DNA of 64,000 nucleotides from Amycolatopsis sp. cg9 (GCF_041346945.1 NZ_CP166850.1:124001-188000), one strand, 5' to 3'; positions 8,359 through 17,755 are shown, numbered from the stretch's first letter. A program made the numbers and translations. The notes: a model not told the origin generated them from the letters alone.

Positions 8359-9549
8359 TCACCATCCGATCGGCATCGACCGCGGTCCGCGGACGAGCAT
8401 CTGCGTCTTCCACACGATATCGCCGGCCAGGTGCAGGCCCGGCAGTTCGGTGACCAACGCGCGCAGCGCCTCCTGCAGTTCGAGCCGCGCGAGGGGCGCG
8501 CCGAGGCAGTGGTGGACGCCGTGGCCGAAGCCGAGGTGGTGGTTGTCGCCGCGGTCGAAGCGCAGCTTCTCGGCGTCGTCGAACTGCAGGCCGTCGCGGT
8601 TGGCCGCGCCGACCGCGACCAGCACCGGCTCCCCCGCGCGCACGAGCACCCCGCCGACCTCGACGTCTTCGGTGGCGTAGCGGGCGAACCCGGCGCCCGC
8701 GCCGAGCGGGACGAACCGCAGCAGTTCCTCGACCGCGGCCGGGATCAGGTCCGGGTCGGCGACCAGCCGGTCCCAGTGCTCGTGCTGGTCCTGCAGCGCG
8801 TAGACGAAGTTGGGGATCTGGCTCGCGGTCGTCTCGTGGCCGGCGACGAGGATGCCGACGCACAGGTCGACGAGTTCCAGCTCGGTCAGCCGGTCGCGCA
8901 CGTCGCGGGCCTCGATCAGCGCGGTCATCAGGTCGTCCTGCGGCGCCGCGCGGTGCTCGGCGATCAGGCCGCGCATGTAGTCGCGCAGCTCCTCGCGGTT
9001 GCGCTCGAACTCCTCGGGCGTGAGCCCGCTGGTGGACAGCGCGGCGTCGCTCCAGACGCGGAACTTCGGCCGGTCGGCGACCGGGACCCCGAGCAGCTCG
9101 CAGATCACCGCGACCGGGATGGGCAGCGCGTAGGCGTCGACGAGGTCGGCGGGCGCCCCGGCCGCCTTCATGTCCGCGATCAGCTCCGACGCCAGCGAAG
9201 CGACCCGCGGCCGGAGGAGCTCGACACGGCGCATGGTGAACGCCTTCGCGACCAGCGTCCGCAGCCGGGTGTGGTCCGGCGGGTCCATCTGCAGGATCCC
9301 GCCGTCCCGCTGCACGGGCATGCGCCGCGGCGCGTCCTTCTCCTTCTCCATCGCCCGCGAAAACCGGCGGTCGCCCAGCACGAGCCGGGCGTCGGCGTAC
9401 CGGGTGGCCAGCCATGCCGGCTCCCCGTAGGTCATCTTCACCCGGACCATGCCCTCGCCTTCCCGGGCGGCCGCGTAGGCCTCGTTGAGGTCGAGGCCCG
9501 CCTCCTCGTTGAAGGGGTACGAGAGCGGCTCGGTGTGGGTGACTGTCAT
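8359..9549 (-). CDS. Cytochrome P450
   Basis: A full-length bacterial class I P450 (396 aa). The I-helix oxygen-activation motif AGHETT is near residue 236, the K-helix ExxR is EELLR near 288, and the heme-binding loop [10 protein letters not shown] has Cys348 as proximal ligand. The B-C region [15 protein letters not shown] is typical of CYP105/107-like secondary-metabolite or xenobiotic oxidases. Substrate is unknown. It is co-transcribed with the ferredoxin gene behind it and preceded by a perfect 20-bp palindrome that is probably its operator. Confidence 0.95.
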   Translation of the reverse strand: MTVTHTEPLSYPFNEEAGLDLNEAYAAAREGEGMVRVKMTYGEPAWLATRYADARLVLGDRRFSRAMEKEKDAPRRMPVQRDGGILQMDPPDHTRLRTLVAKAFTMRRVELLRPRVASLASELIADMKAAGAPADLVDAYALPIPVAVICELLGVPVADRPKFRVWSDAALSTSGLTPEEFERNREELRDYMRGLIAEHRAAPQDDLMTALIEARDVRDRLTELELVDLCVGILVAGHETTASQIPNFVYALQDQHEHWDRLVADPDLIPAAVEELLRFVPLGAGAGFARYATEDVEVGGVLVRAGEPVLVAVGAANRDGLQFDDAEKLRFDRGDNHHLGFGHGVHHCLGAPLARLELQEALRALVTELPGLHLAGDIVWKTQMLVRGPRSMPIGW

Positions 9550-9571
9550 GCGGAACCCCCGTGCTCCAGGT

Positions 9572-9591
9572 TTGTAAGCAGCTGCTTACAA
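9572..9591. promoter_or_regulatory. Perfect 20-bp palindromic operator upstream of P450
   Basis: TTGTAAGCAGCTGCTTACAA is a perfect dyad located 23-42 bp upstream of the P450 start codon. Its length and symmetry suit a TetR-family dimer. The nearest TetR gene is the one at 11.7 kb, beyond the second P450 module. Which regulator binds is inference. Confidence 0.65.
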
Positions 9592-9704
9592 CGCTACACA
9601 CGACCGAGGCTCACGTCGAGCGCCGATCCGGCCACGAGCAGTCACCGCGATAACGGAAAGTTTCCGTCCACCTGTCACCGTGAGCCATTGCCGGGTCACC
9701 GAGC

Positions 9705-9725
9705 CCTAGGTTACGGTGACCTAGG
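9705..9725. promoter_or_regulatory. Inverted repeat overlapping the PadR start codon
   Basis: CCTAGGT (9705-9711) and ACCTAGG (9719-9725) form a 7-bp inverted repeat with a 7-base spacer ending on the first base of the PadR start codon. It could be an autoregulatory operator. No ribosome-binding site separates it from the start, so the mRNA may be leaderless. Confidence 0.4.
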
Positions 9726-10234
9726 TGTGGATCGAGATCCTCCTGCTGTCGAAGCTGGCCCGCGAACCGATGCACGGCTACGAACTGCGCAAAGCCGTGG
9801 AGGCGTCGACCGGGCACACCTTGTCGAACAACTCGCTCTACCCCACGCTTCGGCGCTTCGTCGACGCCGGTGCGGTGAGCCGCAGTGCCGAGGAGCAGGA
9901 GGCCAAGCCGCCGCGGCACGTCTACACGATCACCGACGTCGGGCGGGAGCTGCTGCACGACATGCTCGCGGACTTCCCGCCCGAGCTGGCGCTCGGCGAG
10001 GAGGAGTTCCTGGCGCGCGTCGGGAACTTCGGGTGGCTGCGCCCGGAAGAGCGGGCGCGGGTGCTCGAAGTCCGGGAACGGGCGCTGACCGCCGAGCGCG
10101 GACGGCTCACCGCGCTCGCCGCCGGGCAGGCCGATCCGTGGAGCCGCGCCGCGCTGCGGCACGTGCTCGGGCGGTTCGACGCCGAACTCCGCTGGCTTTC
10201 CGATCTGAACCGCGACCCCAGGAGCGACGCATGA
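9725..10234 (+). CDS. PadR-family transcriptional regulator
   Basis: The 169-residue protein has a PadR winged helix at about residues 1-85: [37 protein letters not shown], and the wing [17 protein letters not shown] helical C-terminal domain with [24 protein letters not shown] probably mediates dimerisation. Its stop overlaps the start of the second P450 by ATGA (10231-10234), so regulator and enzyme are translationally coupled. It likely represses this operon and perhaps the divergent P450 module, with release by a hydrophobic ligand. GTG 9725 is used because the domain begins immediately. Confidence 0.88.
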   Translation: MWIEILLLSKLAREPMHGYELRKAVEASTGHTLSNNSLYPTLRRFVDAGAVSRSAEEQEAKPPRHVYTITDVGRELLHDMLADFPPELALGEEEFLARVGNFGWLRPEERARVLEVRERALTAERGRLTALAAGQADPWSRAALRHVLGRFDAELRWLSDLNRDPRSDA

Positions 10235-11445
10235 CCACCACCGAACAGCCGCCCCGGCTCCCCTTCACCCGCGGCAACGCGCTCGAGATCGCCCCGGACT
10301 ACGAAGCGCTCCGGCGGCAGGCGCCGGTGAGCCGCGTGCTCACCCCCGCCGGCGACCCGGCCTGGCTCATCACCTCGTACGAGGAAGCCAAGGAGGTCTT
10401 CCGCGACCGGCGCTTCGGGCGGTCGCACCCGGCCCCGGAGCAGGCGTCGCGGATCTCCTACGCCGCGGTGCAGGACGGGCCGAGCGGGGACTTCGAAAGC
10501 GAAGAGCGGGAACACAAGCGGATGCGCCGGATGCTCGCGCCCGCGTTCTCGGCGCCGCGCATGCGCGCCCTCGGCGACCGGATCGCCGAGCTGACCGACC
10601 GCTGCCTCGACGATCTGCAGGCCGCGCGGGACGCCGACCCGGGTGCGCCGGTCGACCTGACCGACTTCCTCGCGTTCCCCCTGCCCGTGCTGGTGATCTG
10701 CGAGCTGCTCGGCGTCCCCTACGAGGACCGCGAGAAGTTCCGGGGCCTGTCCGAGCGGATCGCCAGGATGGACGGCGGCGAGGACGCGCAGGCCGCGATG
10801 ACCGAGTTCAAGGCCTACATGACGGAGCTGGCCGAGGCCAAGCGCGCGGACCCGCGGCCCGACGTCATCTCCGACATGGTCGCCGTCCAGGCCGACGACC
10901 CGACGTTCACCGACGACGACCTCGCCCGGATGGGGGCCGGGCTGCTGTTCGCCGGCCACGAGACGACGTCGACGCGGATCGCGATGGGCACGCTGTTCCT
11001 GCTCACCGACACCGCCCGCCGCGACCGGTTCGCCGCCGACCCCGAAGGTCAGGTGGCGCAGACCGTCGAGGAGATCCTGCGGCTGACCGCCACCAGCGGC
11101 ACCGGCCTGCTGCGGTACGCGCACGAGGACGTCGAGATCGCGGGCACCCGGATCGCCCGCGGCGACGCCGTCCTCATCTCCAGCGACGCGGCCAACCGCG
11201 ACGCGGCGGTGTTCGCCGACCCCGACGAGTTCGACCCGGACCGGACGCCGAACGTGCACCTCGCCTTCGGCACCGGCGCGCACGTCTGCATCGGCGCCAA
11301 CCTGGCCCGCACCGAGCTGCGGACGGTGTTCCCGAAGCTGTTCCGGCGCTTCCCCGGCCTGCGGCTCGCGGTCGGGATCGACGACATCCCGGTCCGCACC
11401 AACCGCGTCGCCGGCGGCGTCGACCGCGTCCCCGTGGAGTGGTGA
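10231..11445 (+). CDS. Cytochrome P450 (second)
   Basis: A 404-residue P450 with [10 protein letters not shown] in the I helix (near residue 250), EEILR in the K helix, and the heme loop [15 protein letters not shown] with Cys353. The N-terminus [29 protein letters not shown] is of the CYP105/CYP107 style common in natural-product and xenobiotic oxidation. It differs clearly from the first P450, so the two are not a recent duplication. Translation is coupled to padR upstream (ATGA) and to the ferredoxin downstream (GTGA). Confidence 0.95.
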   Translation: MTTTEQPPRLPFTRGNALEIAPDYEALRRQAPVSRVLTPAGDPAWLITSYEEAKEVFRDRRFGRSHPAPEQASRISYAAVQDGPSGDFESEEREHKRMRRMLAPAFSAPRMRALGDRIAELTDRCLDDLQAARDADPGAPVDLTDFLAFPLPVLVICELLGVPYEDREKFRGLSERIARMDGGEDAQAAMTEFKAYMTELAEAKRADPRPDVISDMVAVQADDPTFTDDDLARMGAGLLFAGHETTSTRIAMGTLFLLTDTARRDRFAADPEGQVAQTVEEILRLTATSGTGLLRYAHEDVEIAGTRIARGDAVLISSDAANRDAAVFADPDEFDPDRTPNVHLAFGTGAHVCIGANLARTELRTVFPKLFRRFPGLRLAVGIDDIPVRTNRVAGGVDRVPVEW

Positions 11446-11648
11446 GCCCGGTGAAGATCACCGCCGACACCGGCAGCTGTGTCGCTTCCGGACAGTGCGT
11501 GCTGCTCGCGCCGGGGACGTTCGACCAGGACGAGGAGACCGGCACGGTCGTCCTCCTCGCCGAGGAACCGGCGCCGGGCGAGGAGGACGCGGTCCGGCAG
11601 GCCGAGCTGACCTGCCCGGCCGCCGCGATCCGGCTCACCGGCGCGTAG
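11442..11648 (+). CDS. 3Fe-4S ferredoxin (second)
   Basis: The 68-residue protein has CVASGQC (Cys13, Cys19) and CPAAAI (Cys58), the [3Fe-4S] pattern of P450-linked ferredoxins. The acidic centre ([16 protein letters not shown]) fits docking to a basic P450 surface. GTG 11442 overlaps the P450 stop as GTGA; GTG at 11439 or 11451 are alternatives. It completes a PadR-P450-ferredoxin operon and mirrors the P450-ferredoxin pair on the other strand. Confidence 0.85.
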   Translation: MSPVKITADTGSCVASGQCVLLAPGTFDQDEETGTVVLLAEEPAPGEEDAVRQAELTCPAAAIRLTGA

Positions 11649-11670
11649 GCGGGCGCACGCGCGTCCGGTT

Positions 11671-11686
11671 TGCCGGTTAACCTGCA
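11671..11686. promoter_or_regulatory. Near-palindrome before TetR gene
   Basis: TGCCGGTTAACCTGCA is symmetric except for one base pair and contains the perfect dyad GGTTAACC. It ends three bases before the TetR start codon. It may be an autoregulatory site, but a single imperfect dyad is weak evidence. Confidence 0.3.
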
Positions 11687-11689
11687 CCG

Positions 11690-12253
11690 GTGAGCGAACA
11701 GCCCGGCCGGAAGCGGGACGCGGCCGCGACGCGGCTGGCGTTGCTCGACGCCGCCGCGAAGCTGTTCGCCGAACGCGGCTTCGACCGGACGACCGTGCGG
11801 GACATCGCCAAGCTGGCCGGGGTCAACCAGTCGCTGCTCTTCCGCTATTTCGGCAGCAAGGAAGCGCTGTTCGAGGCGGTCATCGCGCGCAACGGGCGTG
11901 AACAGCTGGCCGCCACGCCGCCCGAGCGGCTCTTCAGCGCTTCCTTGCTCAGCATGCTGGCGCCGGACGGCGCGGGGAACCGGACACTGGAGACGTACCT
12001 GCGCTCCTCGGGCAGCGACGGCGTCGCGGCCGCGATCCGGCAGGAGATCGGCGAGGAGTACGCGCGGGTGCTGGCCACGCTGACCGACGCCCCGGACGCC
12101 GAGCTGCGCGCCGACCTGGCGCTGGCGTGGCTGATGGGCATCGCGCTGGTCCGCGAGATCTCCGGCAAGGAGCCGCTGGCCAGCGCCGACCCCGAGGAGG
12201 TCTGCCGGCTCGTGCTCACCGCGACGCGGACGCTGCTGGAGCGCAGCGAATAA
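11690..12253 (+). CDS. TetR-family transcriptional regulator
   Basis: A 187-residue TetR protein. The DNA-binding domain is at about 12-60: TRLALLDAAAKLFAERGFDRTTVRDIAKLAGVNQ, then SLLFRYFGSKEALFEAV. The C-terminal part (LADRI-type helices; TyrR-like region around 150-187 TRTLLER) is helical. It begins 41 bp after the ferredoxin gene on the same strand and is the nearest TetR to the palindrome in front of the first P450, so it is a candidate regulator of the P450 modules. GTG 11690 is the only start that leaves the ferredoxin intact. Confidence 0.87.
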   Translation: MSEQPGRKRDAAATRLALLDAAAKLFAERGFDRTTVRDIAKLAGVNQSLLFRYFGSKEALFEAVIARNGREQLAATPPERLFSASLLSMLAPDGAGNRTLETYLRSSGSDGVAAAIRQEIGEEYARVLATLTDAPDAELRADLALAWLMGIALVREISGKEPLASADPEEVCRLVLTATRTLLERSE

Positions 12254-12283
12254 CCGCTGGACGCCCGCCCTACCGTCGAGGTC

Positions 12284-13186
12284 ATGGTGCCCTTCCCGCC
12301 CGCGGCGACCGAGGCCGAGTTCGCCGCGCTCACCCGCGCCGGCCTGCTGCCCGCGGTCACCGGCCTGCTGGGCCGCGACGACGTCGTGCCGTTCACCGAA
12401 GGCTCGCTGCCGGTGTACGCCGTCGGCGACGACCTGGTCCTCAAGCTGTACCCGCCGCTGTACCGCGACGAGATCGTCACCGAACGCACGATGCTCGAGG
12501 TGCTGCCCGGCACGGTGCCGGCACCGGCGCTGAAGGACGCGGGCAAGCGCGACGGCTGGGGCTGGCTGCTGATGGAACGCCTGCCGGGCCGGACGCTCAA
12601 GGAAGCCTGGCCCGCACTGTCCACTGCGGACAAGCGACGGCTGATGCCGGAGCTGGGTGCGCTGCTGGCCACGCTGCACGCCGTCGACGACCCGCGGCTG
12701 GCCGCCCTGGCGCCGGACGACTGGGCCGAGTTCGTCGCGAGGCAGCGGGCGAAGGTCGTCGAGCACCACCGCCGGACCGAAGTGGACGAAGCCTGGGTGA
12801 CGCAGATCCCGGCGTTCCTCGACGCCGTCGACCTCGGGACGCCGCCGGTCGTGCCGCTGCACACGGAGTTCATGCGCGACCACGTCATGATCGACGACGA
12901 GCGCATCACCGGCCTGTTCGACTTCGAACCCGCGATGCGCGGCGCCGCGGAGTACGACTTCGTGGCGGTGGGCCTGTTCGTGACGAGCGGCGACGGCGAT
13001 CTCCTGCGCCGGTTCCTCGACGGCTACGGGCAGCCGATCGACGAACGCCGTTGCCTGGCGTACGCACTGCTGCACGTCTACAGCAACTTCCGCTGGTACT
13101 TCGAGGAACTGCCCGCTCCCCCGGAGCCGACGCTGGACGCGCTGGCGAGGGCCTGGTGGGGCTCAGGGCAACGCGCGGCGCAGTAG
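12284..13186 (+). CDS. Aminoglycoside phosphotransferase/kinase-like protein
   Basis: The 300-residue protein has an APH/choline-kinase fold. VLKLYPP near residue 52 carries the ATP-binding lysine, WGWLLMERLPGRTLKEAW is the hinge region, and GLFDFEPAMRGAAEYDF supplies the DFE metal motif. The usual catalytic HGD is replaced by LHTEFMRDHVMI: HTE keeps the histidine but not the aspartate, while RDH follows. Such variants occur in hygromycin-B-kinase-like families. The substrate is unknown, and resistance should not be assumed. The 3' end overlaps the convergent FAD/Fe-S gene by 24 bp. Confidence 0.8.
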   Translation: MVPFPPAATEAEFAALTRAGLLPAVTGLLGRDDVVPFTEGSLPVYAVGDDLVLKLYPPLYRDEIVTERTMLEVLPGTVPAPALKDAGKRDGWGWLLMERLPGRTLKEAWPALSTADKRRLMPELGALLATLHAVDDPRLAALAPDDWAEFVARQRAKVVEHHRRTEVDEAWVTQIPAFLDAVDLGTPPVVPLHTEFMRDHVMIDDERITGLFDFEPAMRGAAEYDFVAVGLFVTSGDGDLLRRFLDGYGQPIDERRCLAYALLHVYSNFRWYFEELPAPPEPTLDALARAWWGSGQRAAQ

Positions 13187-15898
13187 TTCCGCCAGGTGCA
13201 CCGGGCGGCGGCCCGACTCCTGCTCGATCTGCGTCCGGCAGCTGAAGCCGTCCGAAACCACCACCGTGTCCTCCGAAGCCGCGCGGATCGCCGGGAGCAT
13301 CCGGTCCTCCGCCACCGCCTTCGAGACGTCGTAGTGGCCGCGCTCGAAGCCGAAGTTGCCCGCCAGGCCGCAACAGCCGGAGTCCAGCGTCGTGTTGCGG
13401 ATGCCCGCGGCCGCCATCGCCGACTCGTCCGCGCCGAAGCCGAGGACCGCGTGCTGGTGGCAGTGCACCTGCGTGATGGTGTCGACGTCCAGTGCCGCGA
13501 ACGGGATCGGCGCCCGCTCCAGCAACTCCGCGAAGGTGAACGTGCGCGACGCCAGCAAGGAGGCCCGCTCGTCGCCCGGCATCAGCGCGGGCAGGTCGCC
13601 GCGGAACAGCGCCGTGCAGCTCGGTTCCAGCCCGGCCACCTCGCAGCCGTCCTCGAGGTACGGCGCGAGCACGCTCAGGGTCCGGTCCAGCACGCGCCGG
13701 GCGACACCGAGCTGGCCGGTCGACACCCACGTCAGTCCACAACAGACTCCGCGGTCCGGGAGCACGACGTCGTAGCCCGCCGCGGTGAGCACCTCGTACG
13801 CGGCGTCGAGCACCGAAGGCGTCAGGTAGTTGTTGAACGAGTCCGGCCACAGCACCACCCGGCGCTCGCCCGAAGCCCGGCGGCGGAGATCGGCGCGGCT
13901 ACGCGTGAACGGCGATGGCGCGAACGACGGCAGGTCGCGTTCCCGCGCGATCCCGCCGAGCCGCTTCACCAGGCCGGCCAAGCGGGAGCGCCCGACCGCG
14001 TTGGCCAGCCGCGGCGCCCGCGCGCTGAGCCGCAGCCACAGCGGCAGCCAGCCCATCGAATAGTGCGACGCCGGGCGCAGCCGGCGGCGGTAGTGCTGGT
14101 GCAGGAACTCCGCCTTGTACGTCGCCATGTCGACGTCGACCGGGCAGTCCGACAGGCATCCCTTGCAGGACAGGCACAAGTCCAGCGCGTCGTGCACTTC
14201 GGCCGACCGCCAGCCGTCCGTGATCACTTCGCCGTTGATCATCTCGGCGAGCAGGTGCGCCCGCCCGCGTGTGGAGTGCTGTTCCTCGCGAGTGGCCCGG
14301 TAGCTCGGGCACATCACCCCGCCGCCACTGGTGTTGCGGCACTTCCCGACGCCGACGCAGCGCCGCATCGCCTGGCCGAAACTCCCCCGGTCCTCGGGGT
14401 AGGCCAGTGCCGTGACGTCCTCGATGGACAGTGGGGCCCGGCGCACGCGCAGGTCCGCGTCGACCGCCCGGGGCGCCACCAGGATGCCGGGGTTCATCCG
14501 CCCGGCCGGGTCGAAGATCCCCTTGAACCGCGCGAAAACGGCCATCATCTCCGGGCTGTACATCCGGGACAGCAGTTCGGAGCGCGCCTGGCCGTCGCCG
14601 TGCTCACCCGACAGCGAGCCCCCGTGCTTCGCGACGAGGTCCGCGGCCTCCTCCAGGAACCGCCGGAACCCCGCTACGCCGGACGTCGACAGCAGGTCGA
14701 AGTCCAGCCGCAGGTGCAGGCAGCCTTCCCCGTAGTGGCCGTAGACGACGCTGCGCCGCCCGTGCGCCCGCATGAGCTCCTTGAACTCGCGCAGGTACGC
14801 GCCCAGTCGTTCGGGCGGGACGGCGGCGTCCTCCCAGCCGGGCCACGCCTCCGAGCCGTCGGCGAGCCGCGTCGCCAGCCCGGCGCCCTCCTCGCGGATG
14901 CGCCACAGCCCGCGCTGCGCGGCCGGGTCGTCGACGATCGCGAACCCGGTGAGGTCGAGCGACGCGGCCAGCGCGCGGGCCCGCTCGGCCGGCTCGTCGC
15001 CGGCCAGCTCCACGAACAGCCACGCGCCGCCCGGCGGCAGGTCGCCGGCCCGGCCCGGCAGCATCGCGACCAGCTCGGCGTCCACGCCCTCGACGGTCAG
15101 CGGCGACCACGGCAGGATCGCCGGAACCGCGTCCGCCGCCGCGATGTCGGACGGGAAACCCAGCACCGCCAGCACCTTGCGGTCCGGCAGCCGGGCGAGC
15201 GAGACGGTCGCCTCCAGGATCGTCACGCACGTGCCCTCGCTCCCGACGAGCGCCTTGGCGACGTCGAACCCGTTCTCCGGCAACAGGTGCTCGAGCCCGT
15301 ACCCGGAGACGCGGCGCGGCCACGTCGAAAGTTCCTTGCGCAGCAACGCCAGGTTGTCGCGCACGAGCGCGCGCAGCTCGTCGAAGATCCGGCCCTCGGT
15401 CGGCTCGTCCGGCCCGACCCGCAGCCGCGTGCCGTCGTAGAGCAGCACCTCCAGCGAGCGGACGACGTCGACCGTGCGCCCCCACGCGACCGAGTGCGAA
15501 CCGCACGCGTTGTTGCCGATCATCCCGCCGAGCGTGCAGCGGCTGTGCGTCGACGGGTCCGGCCCGAACCGGAGCCCGTGCGGGGCCGCGACCGCCTGCA
15601 GGTCGTCGAGCACCGTGCCGGGCAGCACCCGCGCGAGCCGGGTCTCCGGATCCAGCGAGAGCACCCCGCCGAGGTGGCGGGAGGTGTCGATCACCAGCCC
15701 GGGCCCGCACGCGTTCCCGGCGACGCTCGTGCCGCCGCCGCGCGCGATCACCGGCAGGTCCCGGGCGCGGGCCTCGGCGACCGCCGCGACGACGTCGTCG
15801 ACGGTCTCCGGCAGGACCACGCCGCGCGGCACGTGGCGGTAGTTGGACGCGTCGGTGGTGTAGAGCGCGAGCGTGCCGGCGTCGGTGAGGATCTCCAC
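13163..15898 (-). CDS. FAD-linked oxidase fused to Fe-S/CCG-domain oxidoreductase
   Basis: A 911-residue fusion of a GlcD-like and a GlcF-like part. The FAD-binding PCMH domain (about 25-240) includes RGGGTSVAGNACGPGL and LGGMIGNNACGSHS. A FAD-oxidase C-terminal domain with YGHYGEGCLHLRLDFDL and SGEHGDGQARSE follows. Two 4Fe-4S clusters sit in CVGVGKCRNTSGGG and CLSCKGCLSDCPVD, and two CCG cysteine motifs (VCCGLTW, SGCCGLAGNFGF) end the protein. This is the layout of D-2-hydroxyacid dehydrogenases (D-lactate, D-2-hydroxyglutarate) passing electrons to the respiratory chain. GTG 15898 is chosen; TTG 15910 is possible. It is divergent from the GAF histidine kinase gene. Confidence 0.9.
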   Translation of the reverse strand: MEILTDAGTLALYTTDASNYRHVPRGVVLPETVDDVVAAVAEARARDLPVIARGGGTSVAGNACGPGLVIDTSRHLGGVLSLDPETRLARVLPGTVLDDLQAVAAPHGLRFGPDPSTHSRCTLGGMIGNNACGSHSVAWGRTVDVVRSLEVLLYDGTRLRVGPDEPTEGRIFDELRALVRDNLALLRKELSTWPRRVSGYGLEHLLPENGFDVAKALVGSEGTCVTILEATVSLARLPDRKVLAVLGFPSDIAAADAVPAILPWSPLTVEGVDAELVAMLPGRAGDLPPGGAWLFVELAGDEPAERARALAASLDLTGFAIVDDPAAQRGLWRIREEGAGLATRLADGSEAWPGWEDAAVPPERLGAYLREFKELMRAHGRRSVVYGHYGEGCLHLRLDFDLLSTSGVAGFRRFLEEAADLVAKHGGSLSGEHGDGQARSELLSRMYSPEMMAVFARFKGIFDPAGRMNPGILVAPRAVDADLRVRRAPLSIEDVTALAYPEDRGSFGQAMRRCVGVGKCRNTSGGGVMCPSYRATREEQHSTRGRAHLLAEMINGEVITDGWRSAEVHDALDLCLSCKGCLSDCPVDVDMATYKAEFLHQHYRRRLRPASHYSMGWLPLWLRLSARAPRLANAVGRSRLAGLVKRLGGIARERDLPSFAPSPFTRSRADLRRRASGERRVVLWPDSFNNYLTPSVLDAAYEVLTAAGYDVVLPDRGVCCGLTWVSTGQLGVARRVLDRTLSVLAPYLEDGCEVAGLEPSCTALFRGDLPALMPGDERASLLASRTFTFAELLERAPIPFAALDVDTITQVHCHQHAVLGFGADESAMAAAGIRNTTLDSGCCGLAGNFGFERGHYDVSKAVAEDRMLPAIRAASEDTVVVSDGFSCRTQIEQESGRRPVHLAELLRRALP

Positions 15899-15982
15899 AC
15901 CCCCATTCAAGTCGACCGGGCGCCCGCGTACCTCTCCAGCCGGGTATGTCCGAAACCACAGTCCGTGTGCGATCGTGGGCGC

Positions 15983-17122
15983 GTGACGGCAAAGGAGCAC
16001 GTCGCCGAGTACAGCGCGGTGCTGGGCGAGCTGCTGCGCGAGCGCGAAAAGCTGCTCGGCACGCTCGACCGCGTCGCCGCGCTGCACGGGACCGCGCGCC
16101 TGATCCGCGAGGCGGTCGGGGCGAAGGCCGGGTTCGTCGGCGAGCTCACCGAGCCGGGCCGGGCCGTGATCCGCTGGATGTCCGGCAACCGCACGGACGC
16201 GCTGCAGGACCTCGAGGTGCCGACCGGTCAGGGCGTCGGCGGGCGGGTGCTGGCGCTGGGCCGGCCGGTCCGGGTCGCCGACTACGTCAGCGCGCCGACG
16301 ATCACCCACCACTTCGACGCCCAGGTGCGCGGGGAAGGCCTGGCCGCGCTGCTCGCCGTGCCGATCATCGCGCGCGGCGAGACCGTCGCCATCGCGTACG
16401 CGGCCATGCGGGAGCCCGCCGACTTCGGCGACGACGCCGTCCGGCGGCTGGAGGAGGTCGCCTCCCAGGCCGGGACGGCGTTGCACCTGGCCAGGGTGGC
16501 CGAGACGGACCGCGCGGCCGCGGTCGCCGGCGAGCGCCTGCGGATGCAGAGCGCGCTGCACGACTCCGTGGGCGCGCTGCTGTTCTCCATCGGGGTCCAG
16601 GTGCGCGACCTGACCACGGACGCGCGCGGGAACCCGGCGCTGGAGGCGCGGCTGCGGCGGCTGGAAGGGGACGTCTCGGCGGCCGCCGGGGCGCTGCGGG
16701 AATCGCTGCTCGCGTTGTCGGAGTCCAGCCCCGAGCGGGCGCTGCCGGTCGAACTGGCCGAGCACTGCCGCTCGTTCCAGGCGCGCTGCGGCGTTCCGGC
16801 GCGGTTCGTGCAGCTCGCGGCGGTGCCGCCGCTCGACGCCGAACGCACGGCGCTGCTGGTGTCCGCCGTCCGCGAAGGGCTGCTCAACGTCGAGAAGCAC
16901 GCGCGGGCGTCGTCGGTGATCGTCAGCCTCCTGCCCAGCGAAGACGGGGTCCAGGTGGTCGTCGCCGACGACGGCACCGGCTCACCTGCCGTCCCCGGCA
17001 CCGGCGTCGGCCTGCGGACGCTCGCCGGGCGCGCGCTGCGGCTCGGCGGCCGCGTCAGCCTGGTCCGCGACGAAGACGACGGCTGCACGCTGCGCGCGTG
17101 GGTCCCGCTGGTGCGGCCGTGA
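15983..17122 (+). CDS. GAF-domain sensor histidine kinase
   Basis: The 379-residue protein has an N-terminal coiled coil (AEYSAVLGELLREREKLLGTLDRV), a GAF domain at about 30-175 (ending with RRLEEVASQAGTALHLARV), a HisKA_3 dimerisation helix with phosphoacceptor His193 in ALHDSVGALLFSIG, and a HATPase domain with REGLLNVEKHARAS and DDGTGS...GVGLRTLAGRA. There is no membrane segment, so it senses a cytoplasmic signal. Start GTG 15983 follows a divergent 84-bp spacer, and the stop overlaps the response regulator start as GTGA. Confidence 0.88.
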   Translation: MTAKEHVAEYSAVLGELLREREKLLGTLDRVAALHGTARLIREAVGAKAGFVGELTEPGRAVIRWMSGNRTDALQDLEVPTGQGVGGRVLALGRPVRVADYVSAPTITHHFDAQVRGEGLAALLAVPIIARGETVAIAYAAMREPADFGDDAVRRLEEVASQAGTALHLARVAETDRAAAVAGERLRMQSALHDSVGALLFSIGVQVRDLTTDARGNPALEARLRRLEGDVSAAAGALRESLLALSESSPERALPVELAEHCRSFQARCGVPARFVQLAAVPPLDAERTALLVSAVREGLLNVEKHARASSVIVSLLPSEDGVQVVVADDGTGSPAVPGTGVGLRTLAGRALRLGGRVSLVRDEDDGCTLRAWVPLVRP

Positions 17123-17742
17123 CGCCCGCGACCGTGTTCGTCGTCGACGACCACCCGGTGGTCCGCGACGGCGTGACGCTGCTGCTGCGCTCGGACCCGT
17201 GCCTGCAGGTGGCCGGTTCGGCGGAGTCCGGGCGGGCGGCGATCCAGCGGGTCGCGCAGCTGCGGCCCGACCTCATCCTGCTCGACCTGCGGCTGCCGGA
17301 CATGCTCGCGCCCGAGGTGATCGCGGAGCTGCGGCACGTGCACCCGGCGGCGCGGATCGTGGTGTTCACCGCGCACGGCGACCACCAGGGCGTGCTGGCC
17401 GCGCTGGACTCGGGCGCGCACGGCTGCCTGCTCAAGGACGTCGCGGGCACCGACCTCGTGGCGGCGCTGCGGCGGGTGCTGCGCGGTGAACGCGTCGTCG
17501 ACCCGCGGATCCTGCCCGACGCGGGGCAGCGGTCGGACGCGCTGGCCCGCAGCGGCCTGACCCGCCGGGAGTACGAGGTGCTGCGGCTGGCCGCGCAAGG
17601 CCAGACGAACCCGGAGATCGCGGAGTCCACCGGGCTGGCGCGCAACACGGTGAAGACGTACCTGCAGTCGGCGCTGCACAAGCTGGGCGCGCGCAACCGG
17701 GTCGAGGCGATCGGCAAGGCGAGCGAAGCCGGGCTGCTGTGA
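17119..17742 (+). CDS. NarL/LuxR-family response regulator
   Basis: A 207-residue two-domain regulator. The receiver domain (about 4-120) has acidic residues in VVDDHPVVRDG, phosphoacceptor Asp56 in LILLDLRLPD, Thr in FTAHGD, and Lys in CLLKDV. The LuxR-type helix-turn-helix (about 145-200) reads LTRREYEVLRLAAQGQTNPEIAESTG, then ARNTVKTYLQSALHKLGARNR. GTG 17119 overlaps the kinase stop, so the pair is a translationally coupled two-component system. Targets are unknown; the divergent FAD/Fe-S oxidase is one possibility by position. Confidence 0.92.
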   Translation: MTPATVFVVDDHPVVRDGVTLLLRSDPCLQVAGSAESGRAAIQRVAQLRPDLILLDLRLPDMLAPEVIAELRHVHPAARIVVFTAHGDHQGVLAALDSGAHGCLLKDVAGTDLVAALRRVLRGERVVDPRILPDAGQRSDALARSGLTRREYEVLRLAAQGQTNPEIAESTGLARNTVKTYLQSALHKLGARNRVEAIGKASEAGLL

Positions 17743-17755
17743 GATCGTCCCCCGG

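Noticed and set aside
12284..13186. Specific antibiotic-resistance kinase
   Set aside because: The catalytic HGD is changed to HTE and no resistance context exists; only the fold is supported.
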